Assembly (NCBI GenBank): GCA_026419785.1
Contig: JAODTK010005561.1
Coordinates: forward strand, 186,001-250,000
Direction: 5' to 3'
Origin: Sclerodactyla briareus
Taxonomy: Eukaryota > Echinodermata > Holothuroidea > Dendrochirotida > Sclerodactylidae
Length of the DNA stretch: 64,000 bases
Positions 13,151-24,474 of the stretch are shown here, piece by piece (the first letter of the stretch is position 1; each line of letters opens with the position of its first letter). Under the pieces are notes generated by a model. That model did not search any database and was not told where the DNA came from. It saw only the letters and a list, made by a program, of their open reading frames with translations. The translations under genes and the position numbers were made by a program.

Positions 13151-14499
13151 TGCATCGAATCCTCCGACTATGCATCTGTCAACCAGAGATTCCAAGCATA
13201 AGAGAATGATAGGGTTGCCAGTTGGAAAGGGTCCAACTAACTGGGAGGGGGTTGGGAGCGATGGAATTTATTGCATACACTGTAGCATGAAGGCTAAATT
13301 ACACTCATCTATTCAACTTCCTGAGGCTACTCACCTTCTGGGCTAATAGCTCAGGCTATATACTTATCGAGTATAGAAACACCTGACAAAGTTACTGGAT
13401 AATAGAGTGCATTAACCACTAAAGTCCACGCCAGCATTGACTGTCGTCAGCTAGCTTCAAGGGAATATCACAGTATGGAAAATCTTGCCATCTTGCGATA
13501 TCCAGCATTTCTGTCTTTCAATTTCTCATGTCTGGAATTGTGGGTTAACAGGATTAAGGGTCTGTAAGCCAGGAAAGGACTATCTGGGTCGAACAACATA
13601 CACAAGGTGTACATGACCAGGTCAGCAAGGAGAACAGAGTGCTGTCAACACCAAGGCTGGACTGGTCATACAATCAATCACAAGACAGGATTCAATTTGC
13701 ACAAACTCAGTAGAGATTGAGCATCCATGGTGAGAATATGTGCAGGATCAGAGTGCAGGGGTTACTTTTCAAAACAAAGAGCCCCTGGTTCAAAGAATCT
13801 GGCATGGGACCAGTGGGCTTCAAAAGAGAAAATCAACCCCAGTGGCCATAAAACCTAGCTCACATGCATTACTACATACACTGAAGAGTCAGTCTACCAA
13901 CAAAACGTTGGAATAGTGCATGCTGCATCTTAGTAGGTAGGCCTACATAAATGTGACCAAGTGAAGACACCAGGGGCCTACTTCCCCTCCCCCCCAAAAA
14001 ATAGCTAGCCCCTGGTTCTATACAATCTCATTAGGACCTGTGGTTATCAATGTATTTTGGGGGGCTAATAGCCCCTGGCCCCCACTTCACTTATCGTGAA
14101 CCCTGAATATGTGCAAGGCTGGTTAACAGTTAAAATGACAAATCATACATGTGTATTGTGCACATAATCCGCCAATCTCGGTGTGTTTTCCACGGAGAGG
14201 GAAACTATGGCACAAACGTTGTATCATCACTCCTACAGCTCTCATAGTCTCAATCAGCAAATGTGACAGTTTTGCGGGTCCTGTTAGCTGGAGTAAGGGG
14301 GGATTGGGGGGGGGCCAAAAGCTTCCGTGAGCTTGGCTTTTCTTTTTATCTCTCCCTCTCTTTACGGGGCATGATGCAGACTGGTTCACCTCAGAGGTTT
14401 ACGTACTGCTGTAAGTATATGGGTTTGCAAGCACGTACGTAGTCAAAAAAGAGCAAATCGCCAGTTAGCAGGTAATAACAGCAAAATCTAAAAGCATAT
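13151..14499. other. Unannotated stretch, no supported gene
   Basis: Ordinary sequence with a G-run near 14296. No coding or repeat signal was recognised beyond short fragments. Confidence 0.45.
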
Positions 14500-15420
14500 A
14501 CGGAGGTGGATATAGTTTACCAGCCCAAAGTGTGCTAACTGTACCTGTGAAATGGCACTAATCAGCAACCAATTCCGAATTCACAAGGACTGATTGTTGA
14601 CCATGTTTACCAATGGAGTACTGAGTTTTGTTAGAATGTGACTAAAATTGCATAAAGTATGCAAATTAGACACAATACCCAACTTCCAGTGACCAATTGT
14701 TTTTTAATTTTCAATATCTCAAGCCCAACCACAACTTGATATGTTCCATAGAAATCCAACAAACTTAAAGTTGATATAAAAAGGTAGAACATACCCATCG
14801 AGTTTCCCTGAAAATTTAAAAATATGCACAAATTTTAGGCATGTTGAATGACCCTCCAGTGAACCTGAATCCATGTAACAACATTTTGAATATGAGATGA
14901 ACATCTACAAACTTTTAGGATTCAGCATGATTTTGCAAATTGGACACATTGAAGGACCTCCAGTGACCCTAAATCTTTGTTCAAAACTTGGGACTGAAGG
15001 CAGACCATATTCACCGAGTTTGGCAAAAACCTGACAATCTTTAAAATCTCACATAAATTATGCAAATTGAATGACGTAATTAGCATGTTTCATGCTAAAA
15101 ATCTAATTATCTTCCTTATATACCAATGTGCCTCACTAAATCACCATAGCACCTACGGACTACAGTTCGGCCATAAATCGGCTAGCTCTGAGACCATTAA
15201 CAATAGCTGATTGATTACCCTACTCAGTGACCTTTTGTTCCCCAAATCTCATCAGATCGTATTCACCCAACCCCGGTACTACATGCAAATTTCATAAAAA
15301 TCCTGCTAACGAGAGAAGTGTGACGTACAAACACACCCAAACATACACTTTGTATACATATACACACACACATCAAAGTCAAAGTCTCTTTCTGAACCTT
15401 GTTCCGGCAATGGCAAAAAT
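14500..15420 (+). repeat. Family A dispersed repeat, long copy
   Basis: Blocks 'cacaaggactgattgttgac', 'gcataaagtatgcaaattag', 'gacctccagtgaccc', 'tagcatgtttcatgctaaaa', 'tcatcagatcgtattcaccc' and 'aatcctgctaacgagagaag' run in the standard order. They end in a CA-rich tract and 'aaagtctctttctgaacctt'. This is one of the most complete copies and defines the family order together with 1456-2935. Confidence 0.7.
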
Positions 15421-15423
15421 ATA

Positions 15424-15753
15424 GTGCAAACCCTTGCGAAAAGGGTAATATCAGGCTTATTTGCACTTCTGTTCATTCACAACATTGAATCGTTAATTGA
15501 CAATTATTTGCCAACAAAGTTCTACCAAGACACAATTGCGTTTGTTTCATTTATGGGACAATGGATCATTTTGCCTATACGCTGTGGAGCATCACATGAA
15601 ATGTGCCAGGATGTTGATATGGTGTTACACGAGGTACTTCCATTACGATGTAGGTTTTGTGATGGCGCTGCCCCCCACTCGCCTGTGGCTTTATCTCTGA
15701 TTCTCCGTGCAGCACAATTATGGAAGAATGTACACATTATACAGTCACAATAG
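15424..15753 (+). CDS. Open frame of unknown nature (weak exon candidate)
   Basis: A 109-codon frame lies directly after a family A copy. A consensus-like splice donor (atag|gtaagc) lies at its right end, but the in-frame stop TAG is the last codon before that donor, so in this frame the donor could only follow the stop codon. The peptide includes FCDGAAPHSP and LILRAAQLWKN and resembles no family I know. The shorter frame at 15497-15700 and a reverse frame overlap it. Probably non-coding. Confidence 0.12.
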   Translation: MQTLAKRVISGLFALLFIHNIESLIDNYLPTKFYQDTIAFVSFMGQWIILPIRCGASHEMCQDVDMVLHEVLPLRCRFCDGAAPHSPVALSLILRAAQLWKNVHIIQSQ

Positions 15754-15760
15754 GTAAGCA

Positions 15761-17361
15761 ATTGCTCCCTCCACTGAAATGAAATTCAAATGAGCAGTAT
15801 AGCTTCACGACACAGAGAAGAAAACCATCAAGTTTAATAGTCAAACCGACTATGAGAGTTCACTCTTATGAGGGCTGTAGCTTTGTCATTTGAGTTCCTC
15901 TTTTATGGTATTGCCAATATGCTGCTCTCAATGGTCATAGACCTCACTAATAATGCTCACGGCTACCCACCCCTACAGTTTTGCTTCTTGCCACTGAAGC
16001 TGGACTACATTGACATCCAAAGGAAAAACTCAATGGCCACAGTTGTACCAGTTGTCCCCTAACATTCTGGAAGTCGCTACTTCTTTTGCTCAGGATCCTG
16101 AAGGTATCACAAACTAATGGGTGCGTTTAGAGTTGACTGTTGTGATAGATAATTACATACTCAAAATTCGCCTCCAATAGAGGGACCTGATTGGCTATCG
16201 AGTTCTGTGACACCATTACATCATCTAAAAGAGCTAACGTCCGGGGAAAAAAAAAAAAAAAAAGACTGAAGTTAGCCCCGCCCACTGCTAGCACTGGTTT
16301 TATACACAAATTAATAACTTCTTAGACAACACAGCTGATTACTGATCACATGATCACTTTGCGTTCCAGTCACCGTGCAAAATTATCTATCACTAACATC
16401 GACAAAAAAAAAACCACCCAATGTAACAAACTGCATGAACAAAATCGGGGCTAACGTTCCAAGATCCCTTCATGTTTTTCTTTCAAATCATTAACAACAA
16501 CTAGACAGCCTTGGGCTAATGGTCCCAGGCCCTGTAGTCTGTCCTAGTCGACAAATGAAACCCTGTCCATTCCTAATAAACATTTACATCAGGTAGGTGC
16601 ATTGACTAGCCATGTCGGGCTGGAGGAGGGGAGGGGGGCCAAGTTGGGTATCGTGTAATTATTGCAAAATTTAAAGTGGACCAAAATTGCACTGTGTATA
16701 ATGAAGGTATGGGTGCGTATGAAGAAGTCCTGCTTTTTTCACACTAAACCCTGAGTTAGAGGTCATCTACCCCCCTCTACCAACCCCCCCTAACCCCCCC
16801 CCATTACTCCTGTTAGCCAGAGTAAGCACTGGAAAGAAAGGCCCCAAATCTGGGACAAATCGTTTTGTCCCCTCTGACCCGGAAGGCTGACTACGCACCT
16901 GTCAGAATGAAATAAAGTAATGGATCAGGTCCTTGTAAGAATGGCTTAGCCTGCAAGCACTCTCACAATATTGGGCCGTTAAATAGTAGCAGGTCAAAGG
17001 TTCTCCGAGTGCCAGATGGCAAAGATGTATCAAGGTAAATGGTGGATAAATCAACATTGTGGTATTTTTCTGGCAATAGAAGGAGGGAAATGAAAACATA
17101 TAGCTGGCATCTTCATTGGGTCTTCAGGCTTGTTGAAAAAGATACTGTTGTCAAGCTGTTATGCAGTTGGTAGAGCCAAGGGGAATTTGGAGTGATTGGA
17201 TTCAGTTTTTCAAAATCGTCCATAGCTTCAGTGGCCCTGTTTTCATTACTTCTTTGAATTTTCTAATGTGACCACTGAGAGGAACCTGCCCCACTCAAGC
17301 TTGTGGTAATTAGCAGATCAGACATTCAGAAGTACTTCTTTTCACTAATCATGCAAGATAT
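15761..17361. other. Unannotated stretch with an A-run
   Basis: A long A-run near 16245-16263 may be the tail of an old retroposed sequence, but no body was recognised. Poly-C runs lie near 16770-16802. No coding support was seen. Confidence 0.4.
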
Positions 17362-17505
17362 GCATGATACCCACTATGAATATCGTGGATAGATACTGCT
17401 ACTATTAACTTACCATGCTGGTATACTATCCTTGCATGCTACCCACTATGAATACTGTACACAGATACTGCTACTATTAACTTACCATGCTGGTGTTCTA
17501 TCCTG
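17362..17505. repeat. 72-bp direct tandem duplication (2 units)
   Basis: Unit 1 is 17362-17433 and unit 2 is 17434-17505, both beginning gcatg.tacccactatgaat. They share an identical central block (gatactgctactattaactt) and differ at about ten sites, without net length change. Confidence 0.85.
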
Positions 17506-17674
17506 GTGTGGTGTGTGGTGCCATTGGCCCTGAAGCTCAGGACTCAAGAGTGCCTCTCGTTAAGAGCTGTCACGGACCAGGAAGGACCCGTCGGGTGTGT
17601 TTTCTAGCCTGGTCTCAGCATCATCCCAGCTCATTGGGCCCCAGTACCAGCCAAACTGACAGAAACAAATAGCA

Positions 17675-17740
17675 CAATGGATTAGCTCAGTGGGAAAGCC
17701 TCTCTCCCCCCCCCCCCCCTTTTAATCCTGGCATGATCTG
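17675..17740 (+). mobile_element. tRNA-derived SINE head fragment
   Basis: The stretch 'ggattagctcagtgggaaag' is a good box-A-like tRNA head. It is followed by a 13-base poly-C run and a 'taatcctggcatg' stretch that may be a decayed box B. It is too short for a full element. Confidence 0.35.
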
Positions 17741-18529
17741 TCACTTCAAAAAACACTAAAGAGAGTCAAACAAAACATTGAAAGTTTCGGTCTATGAAAT
17801 GAATAATCAGCTCACAGCTTCACCTCTGGGCAAGGTACCCATCTTCTACCTACTAAGATTATAATCAGGAACCTTTGAGAAATCTCAGGAGTGTACATCC
17901 AGGCACATATTAGCTTATGCCACTTACACTACATGATTGTAGTCCATACCACCAGTTGATACGGAAAGGGAAATAACTGTCAAATTGTTAACCTGCCTTG
18001 AATGAGCACACTAGCAGAGTGGGAGAAGTGATATTATTGTTATTACAGAAGGACACGATTATACTCTGAATAAATCACACAATGGGATCTGTACTGAACG
18101 CAAGTTATGCCTAAGCAAAACGATAGTCAAAATTGTTACTCGAAGGGTGCAATTACTGAAACAATTTTCTATTACACCTATACGCTCCATTGAACACCAT
18201 ATTTGTACAAATTATGTTGAAGGCCGACGGTGACTTAAATATTACTTGACTTTTGGTACTTTCTATTTATAAAAGACAGAATTTCAGCCGATCCGAATGT
18301 CCTGATAGGGCACAATTGACTATTGCAAAAAATCCCTAGTGATGTCACAGGGGAAATGACAGGAATCCCCATAATGCAAAGTCAATGTGAAACCTTTATT
18401 CTTGAAAACCTTGTAGCAAACAAACGATAGACTTTTTAAATTGTTCACAAGATATTGAGGAATATCTTCTTCATTTCAAAGTGAATAGCTATTTTCGTCT
18501 TTACTGTTATCATGGTGCCAAAAACAGGG
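17741..18529. other. No recognisable feature
   Basis: AT-rich sequence without supported coding, RNA or repeat content. Confidence 0.45.
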
Positions 18530-18915
18530 ATCGCCCCCACGTGTTCGCGCCTGCTGGTCTGGTTGGGCGATCAGTGTTTACTTAGTCACCATGCATCCCA
18601 TGTGTCGCTTAACGATTTCGGTATTAGCATTTAACAGAAACAACCTACTAATCAGTGACCAATATCAAAATTCGAAAGCTAACGAGTCTAAACAATAAAT
18701 TACACAGAATAGGCTAAAAACCTTACTTAATTAGTGACTTTTCGGCCCAAGATCTAATCGGATCATGTTCACCCAAGCCCGATGCTACCCTGGAAATTTT
18801 GTCAGAATTGGCAATCACCATCGAAAGATACCAGCTAACCGGAAGTGTGACACACACACCCCACACACGTATATCCCCTAAAGTCTCCTCCTGAATTTCA
18901 TTCATGCAAGACAAT
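18530..18915 (+). repeat. Family A dispersed repeat, internally deleted copy
   Basis: The 5' block (gatcgcccccacgtgttcgc, then gggcgatcagtgtttac) passes straight into the 3' block (aatcggatcatgttcaccc, a CA-rich tract, cctgaatttcattcatgcaa). About 700 bp of the middle seen in longer copies is missing. Confidence 0.65.
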
Positions 18916-18957
18916 AAGCAACAATAACTGTACTGTTTGTGGACAACCTTCTAATCG

Positions 18958-18983
18958 CCCCCCCCCCCCCCCCCCCCCCCCCC
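18958..18983. repeat. Poly-C tract, 26 bases
   Basis: The longest homopolymer in the window. It sits just outside the right end of the family A copy at 18530-18915. Exact length is likely to be unreliable in any assembly. Confidence 0.9.
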
Positions 18984-19149
18984 TTCCGAATCAACCTGAA
19001 GGCCATGTCATGCAAGAACCTCCAAATATGGGATGTAGGGTTTTGATATGTCCTCTTCGCACCTGTGCAAGTTTGAAGAAATCTGTAACATGACATTAAG
19101 CCTTCAAAAACAAGCATGAAATTGAGCCTCAATAACCAGAAAGCCAAAT

Positions 19150-19430
19150 GTCTTATATATAGTGGACAAACATACCATCAAATGTGAGCTTCATCGACCC
19201 ATAACTAGTCAAGCTATTGTGTGCAAATATTGGCTAAGGCATCACATTTCCTCTGATTTCCCCTTTCAGAGTTGACCCCTGGTTGCCACTTGCCACCAAA
19301 AATAGGAGGGTTAAGAAGGAAGTAACACAACTAATTACAACTCAGTAATAAGATTAAGCATCCTGAATTTGTCATGTTTACAATCTTTTCAGATTTTAAC
19401 CTGGCTCTGGTGGTGACATTAGGTCAGCGG
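19150..19430 (+). repeat. Family C dispersed repeat, fragment
   Basis: Blocks 'acataccatcaaatgtgag', 'cttcatcgacccataact', 'agagttgacccctgg' and 'aggagggttaagaag' match the wording of the 12.1-13.1 kb and 38-39 kb copies, at lower similarity. Confidence 0.5.
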
Positions 19431-20299
19431 CCAGCAACCTTTTGTCACCATGACCCTGAAATTATACAGGTTATTTGTGGCGACCCTATGAGTCACAAAG
19501 TAGTTGGTCAGGTAAATAACGTGTCCAGACTCCATGAGTCTACAAGGAGTTTGTGGTTCGCACTTACCTGCTTTTTAAAGGAGACTGAAGGAGGAATGAA
19601 ATTTAGCAAACAGACGGAATACTTAAAGGACAACTGCAGGATGATTTTTACAGGGACTACTTCAATAGCTGGATAAAAACTGAATGCGCTAGTCCAAACG
19701 GGAAGTTCATAGGACTTTCCATTACAGAGTTATGTCTTTGAAGTTTGTGTATTGTGAAGCATGTGTATTGCGCAAGATCAAAATGCATCCCATCATGCAA
19801 TAATAAAGGATGTCATTCTTACACAACCTTGCAAACATTCTCTGTTTTCTATTGAAATTCAAATATTAATTTCACTTCGAAAAGCATTTGTCTATGGGAG
19901 AGGATTGCTGTAGTGGGTTTGGTAGTGTTGACTGGTTACTTACTTTGTGAGAGAAAGACAACAGGAACGTCTGCTAAATGTTGACTTATTCAGCGAAATG
20001 AAACAATCAATACATGACATAATTTCCTGTGTTGTCCATGTGTGACATCATGCATTATTGTGCAATTGGGAGTCCCCCCAATTTCTCTGCCTAATGCCCA
20101 AACTTTGCAGACCAATAACTCCACATGGGAACATCGTATTGGAAATGGGGTTTTGACCTACAGATACAGTTTTCCACCCCCACAAAATAACGTCTGTTGT
20201 ATCAAGCCTGCCAGTGCTCTTCAAACAACAGAAATTAAAACAGCAGGTACCATCAGACATCAGTTGTTGCAAATACCAGTCCCAAGAGTCAGAGATTTT
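19431..20299. other. Unannotated stretch upstream of the RTE relic
   Basis: A frame of 100 codons at 19374-19676 overlaps repeat sequence and is not supported. The 3' part (20050-20299) may include further decayed retroelement sequence, but I cannot align it to a reverse transcriptase by eye. Confidence 0.4.
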
Positions 20300-20808
20300 G
20301 GCACAATGGTAGGAGGAGGATTCCCAGCAGGATGGGCTAGTTGAAGGAAACTAACCGGGTTGTTGTGTGACAAGAAGGTACCCACCCACAGCAGTGGAAG
20401 GGCGCCAGTATAAGTTAATGATGACATCATCATGCTGTAGGGCATGGAAACGATGGCAGTAAAGAAGCGGCAGGAAAGACAACTGGAGGTAGCAGAGATG
20501 AGGATGTTAGGATCCGGGATCGGCCCGACACAATAGACAAAAGGTGGCAAAAAAGAAATTGGAGGAAAAGACTGGAGTAGTGGATATGAGTGCAAAACTG
20601 AGAGAGACAAGTATGGGTGGTTTGGCCTTATCAAGAGGAAAGAAGAGGACTATGTAGGGGTGATAATCCAGAAAATGAAAGTTTGGAAAAAAGAAAAGAA
20701 AGGCAGGCCCCAAAGGCACATACGTGACAGCTACAACGATGTCATAAAGGAAGTGGGCCTCAGAAGAAGGCGATGCACAAGGGAAAAGTGACCCGCACGG
20801 GCAACCCA
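20300..20808 (+). pseudogene. RTE-type non-LTR retrotransposon reverse transcriptase, C-terminal relic
   Basis: Pieces in order, read across frames, match the C-terminal region of the widespread RTE-like endonuclease/reverse-transcriptase proteins. They are FPAGWAS, then RKLTGLLCDKKVP (20345 onward), ERQLEVAEMRML (20474-20509), YGWFGLIKRKEEDYVG (from 20612), KKGRPQRHIRDSYNDVIKE (20690-20750) and finally TRTGNP (to 20808) after a frameshift. The hallmark spacing of 'EVAEMRML', 'RWFGHxxRRxxDYVG', 'RGRPxxRWxDxxxxD' and the terminal 'R.GDP' is preserved. A stop lies at 20342-20344, another near 20522, and a frame change comes after 20509, so the copy is dead. The endonuclease and polymerase catalytic domains are not visible upstream. 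It could also belong to a sister clade of RTE. Confidence 0.8.
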
Positions 20809-20946
20809 CTGGCTGAAACAGCCTGTTCGCCACTAGAGCTTCAGGTATATCATGGAATAACAGGGCTCATTCCCAATTATTGATAATTACAGAACCCACC
20901 CTGTTATAGTAATCTATTAGCGATGTACACCTTCTATAACCACATT

Positions 20947-21099
20947 AGCAGTGTCCTAGCCTATTTTGCCTCCAAATTTGACATAATCTCCTAGCCCGGA
21001 GGCTACGTAGAGGAGGCCAGCTTGGCAGTTCTATGATGACGAGAACGGAGCAAGTGCCCAATTATTTTTTTAGCGTTAACGCTAGGCTAGGACACTGCT
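20947..21099. mobile_element. MITE, 153 bp, 16-bp perfect terminal inverted repeats
   Basis: Left end agcagtgtcctagcct (20947-20962) is the exact reverse complement of the right end at 21084-21099. The interior holds a second perfect palindrome of 14 bp, tagcgttaacgcta (21071-21084), directly abutting the right repeat. No open frame is present. The target-site duplication is not obvious from the flanks, so the superfamily is not assigned. Confidence 0.8.
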
Positions 21100-21259
21100 G
21101 ATGTAGTTAGAAAAGTTAGGTACAGTCAGTGCTATAGATTGCACATTTTAGGGATTGCAGAATGCTGAAGCCTGGAGTAGTTTACACCTTTAAAACAAGA
21201 GCACCAATGGTGCTGTAGCTCAAACCGCACAAATGTATCAATACACGAATGTACAATTA

Positions 21260-22440
21260 TTGCTAAATGTTCAAGACCATGAGGCAAGGAGGCAGTTTTG
21301 AAAATCAATGGCCTATAATGCCCCTTTACAACCTTTTGATCATGATCTTCATATGGCCCAAAGATGTCTTAACAGTCAATAAATATTCCACAAAATGGGT
21401 CGCAGGGGGTGACCCTGGCCTTGGGCCCCGAATCCCTGGGCATCCTGAAGGTACAGCTATTAGACCATCATTATACTGAACATCAGCACAGCTGTCATGG
21501 GAATTTGTAGGAGATACACGATTTTGCAGTATTCCATATATTGGGCCCTAGAATTCCAAATTCCCAAACACCTCCAATGGCCTTCTACCCAAGGACCGTT
21601 ATATGTGAGTTTGAAGAAAATCAATTGAAACTTGTGGGAGGAGATGCATTTCAAGTACCATTGCGTGGAATTTCATGAAATGAGCCCACGGGCCCAAGTA
21701 GGACCTTGCAACAAATTCCCAAAACATCCCAAACTGTACGCTGTCAGAACATCATTATGACCCATTGTCAGCACTGTGCACAGAATTTGTAGAAGAAACA
21801 ACATTTTTCCTAATACCACATGATGGGCTCTAGGCCCGACTGGGCCTTGAGCACAAATTCCCAAACACCCCCCAATGGCCCTCTATCTGAGGACTATCAT
21901 TATGAAAATGAATGTCAGCACTGTGCCTTGAGACTTTCGTGGAGGGGAGGAGAAGCATTTTGCAGTTTCCATATGGCCCGGACGCCCTGGGGCCACACGG
22001 GCCCTTGTACCTAAATCCTCTGGGCACCCTGATGGTACGCTATCAGACCCCAGTATGACTAAATATCAGCACTGTGCAACTAGTTTTGTAGGAAATACAA
22101 GATTTGTGGTATTTCATATAATGGGCCCAAGGGCCCAAAACTGGCCGTAGCCAAAATTCCTCCCGAACACATATGGCCCTTTACCCAAGGACCATTACAT
22201 GTAACTTTGAAGAACCATGAATTGAATTCTTGTGGGAAAGAATGCATTCCAAGTACTATTGTGTGAAATTTCATAAAATGGACCATCGGCCCAAGTGGGA
22301 CCTTGGACCAAAAATTCCTGAACACACCCGAAGGTACCGCTGTTAGACCATCATTATGACCGAACATCAGCACTGTGCACCAAAATTTTGTAGAGGGGAT
22401 ACATTTTGAATTTCACACAGAATAGCTGCCCCTTTCATAA
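21260..22440. repeat. Family D degenerate tandem array, about 150-bp period
   Basis: The landmark 'tcagcactgtgca' (or close variants) occurs near 21485, 21768, 21913, 22067 and 22367, at spacings of about 145-154 bp or twice that. Other landmarks, such as 'cccaaacacc', 'ggccctctacccaaggacc', 'gggcccaagtaggaccttg' and 'catcattatgac', recur between them. Units are strongly diverged and of two alternating types. Reverse-strand frames through the array give repeated peptides such as GPWVEGHW, which are a by-product of the repeat and not evidence of a protein. Confidence 0.75.
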
Positions 22441-22617
22441 CCTTTGACTTGACCTTCACAGTCAAACATGTCCCATGAACATAAACATTGGTGTTTCATG
22501 TTTGGTCGACATCCATCTCAGAATGACTGTTTTGGGGCCGAAAGGCAATTGTTGACAGTCTGGATAGCTATCTATATAGATAATTAGATTTAAAAAGGGA
22601 ATTAAAGTGAATTAGAT

Positions 22618-22618
22618 G

Positions 22619-22649
<31 letters not shown>

Positions 22650-22651
22650 GT
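22618..22651. repeat. (GATA)n microsatellite
   Basis: About eight uninterrupted GATA units. Confidence 0.95.
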
Positions 22652-23584
22652 GACATGCAGATTCCAATAGCTGGTTTGAGCTAAAATTATATTATAAAGC
22701 CATGAGAGGGAAGCTACTACAAATATGATTGGCTTACCCCCATTTCAAGTTTTTGAGTGGTGCTCTAATAAAGTGAGGCCATCAATACCCAAAGATCAGG
22801 TGGCTATACTTCGGAGAGAATGGTATAAATCAGCCCACTCATAGAACAAGGGGGGACACCAAGGGCTTGTCCCAAATGACACATGTAGGTTTCTATTCCC
22901 AGAACGCTTTCTAACAAGAGGAGCCTATTATTCCAATGTGCCAACACTGTTCATGTTGTGCACTCATGCTCAGCAACACATTACACATGAGACCTGTGTA
23001 CCTCACTACTTTCTCCCGTTCTACGAGACATAATTAACTTGGCGTTACATCGACATTATAAACCCCACCCCCCCCCCTACTATTTCCGTTGCCCCTCCCC
23101 GTTCTATTCCCACCTTCTTTCTTCTTCAATAATGGTATGTGAAAATTTCCATCAATACGCCAGGCTGTAGATCGAGACCCTCGAGATCAAGACCCTCCTA
23201 CCCTGCTCCTCTCAACAGCCACAACACCCCCTAGCCCGGCCCACTCACCACCAACCGCATATCTCCTGCCATTGCATGTCACATGATACTACTTCGGGGG
23301 GTTGGCGCAACATGACCCTCCCCATTACCTGACTGGTCACGCTACTATCGTATACGGGGAGAGCTTCATGGATTCGAACTGAAATAATGGTTTCGTAGGT
23401 CCGTGCATCCGGCAAATAGGGGCCGAGAAGCTCATTCAGAGGCCTATGTCTTCCCCGGATAGTCAATACCCAAAACATTCACAAAAACCCTGATTTTATC
23501 AATAATACCCACTTTTCAAGCGAATGCCCCCAATAGCCGTTTGGCGTTCCATACTGTTCGCAGAATTGCGCAAGTTATCACTGC
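22652..23584. other. No recognisable feature
   Basis: Ordinary sequence with a poly-C run near 23065. No supported coding or RNA gene. Confidence 0.45.
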
Positions 23585-23745
23585 ATTGCGAAATTTATCG
23601 ATCCGATAAATTATCATACGATAAAAGTGAATCTTTTCAAATCGACGTCGATAATTTATGTAGTGTCTCGAACAGGTGTGAACATCCTATTGAAAATAAC
23701 ACTTTTTAAAGCGAGTCCGATAAATGTATCGTATCGTAGCGCACA
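23585..23745. promoter_or_regulatory. Cluster of CGATAA motifs and two perfect palindromes
   Basis: A 9+3+9 inverted repeat (arms aatttatcg / cgataaatt, 23592-23612) and a perfect 12-bp palindrome (atcgacgtcgat, 23641-23652) lie among further CGATAA or TATCG copies at 23629-23634, 23718-23723, 23727 and 23732. The density is much higher than in neighbouring sequence. A cluster of binding sites is one reading; a decayed inverted-repeat transposon end is another. No gene start is identified beside it. Confidence 0.3.
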
Positions 23746-24474
23746 AGGTGACAGCCCTCTTACAAGCAGAGAAAACAGTCTGCATTTGCTACCACCCTTC
23801 ACTCACAGGTAAATAATTGACCAAGCTGTTGAGTCGCTGATGTCCAGTGTGGATCGCATTAGAGGCAGTGTTGGATAGGCATCCACAATTTTCCTAGGCA
23901 GCAGTTAAGTTGAAAAGTATCCCATTTTTAGTGCAAAAATATGCTGGTTAAATCAAGAGGCGTGTACTCACATCGATGATTTTCCTGGGCTACTGCAAAC
24001 TCCCCTGGCTCGAAGTAATTGCTGGACCTCATCTATTTCCCTTGGGGACTTTATGGGCACTGAAAAAGAGAAACAAAACTATACATTAATTTTTTTTACA
24101 AACACTACAAAGCATAATATATTTCAGTACAGTGCAGTAAAAGTGACCACCGTGACCTCATTTGCGAAATTGTTTAACTGTGTAGATGGGGTTTTACAAA
24201 ATGAAAACTCTGTAATAGGTTGCACTATTTATGTTCTACCAGTAGTGGAGCCCAGGCCATGAATTGTCCCCCTACATTAGTGCTATAACCAACCGATAGG
24301 TTCAAACAATAAGGACAATTAAAGTGCAGACCTGGATACGGCAGTGTCATCATCTGCAACCTTCCATGAGTCCTGTTTCACAAAAAAGGTATGATTATTC
24401 TCGGTGTTCATCTTTACAACAAAGAACGAAAATCACAAAATGAGAATCAAATCACATATCACCACTCAGGGATA
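23746..24474. other. No recognisable feature
   Basis: AT-rich sequence with no supported gene. Confidence 0.45.

Noticed and set aside
19425-19465. hAT transposon end (resembling the 'ggtcggcaacctttt' type)
   Set aside because: Only a short similarity ('cagcggccagcaaccttttg') with no matching opposite end or target-site duplication.
21460-22373. Series of related reverse-strand peptides (GPWVEGHW type) as a repeat protein
   Set aside because: The similarity follows from the family D DNA repeat; stops and frame changes separate the units.
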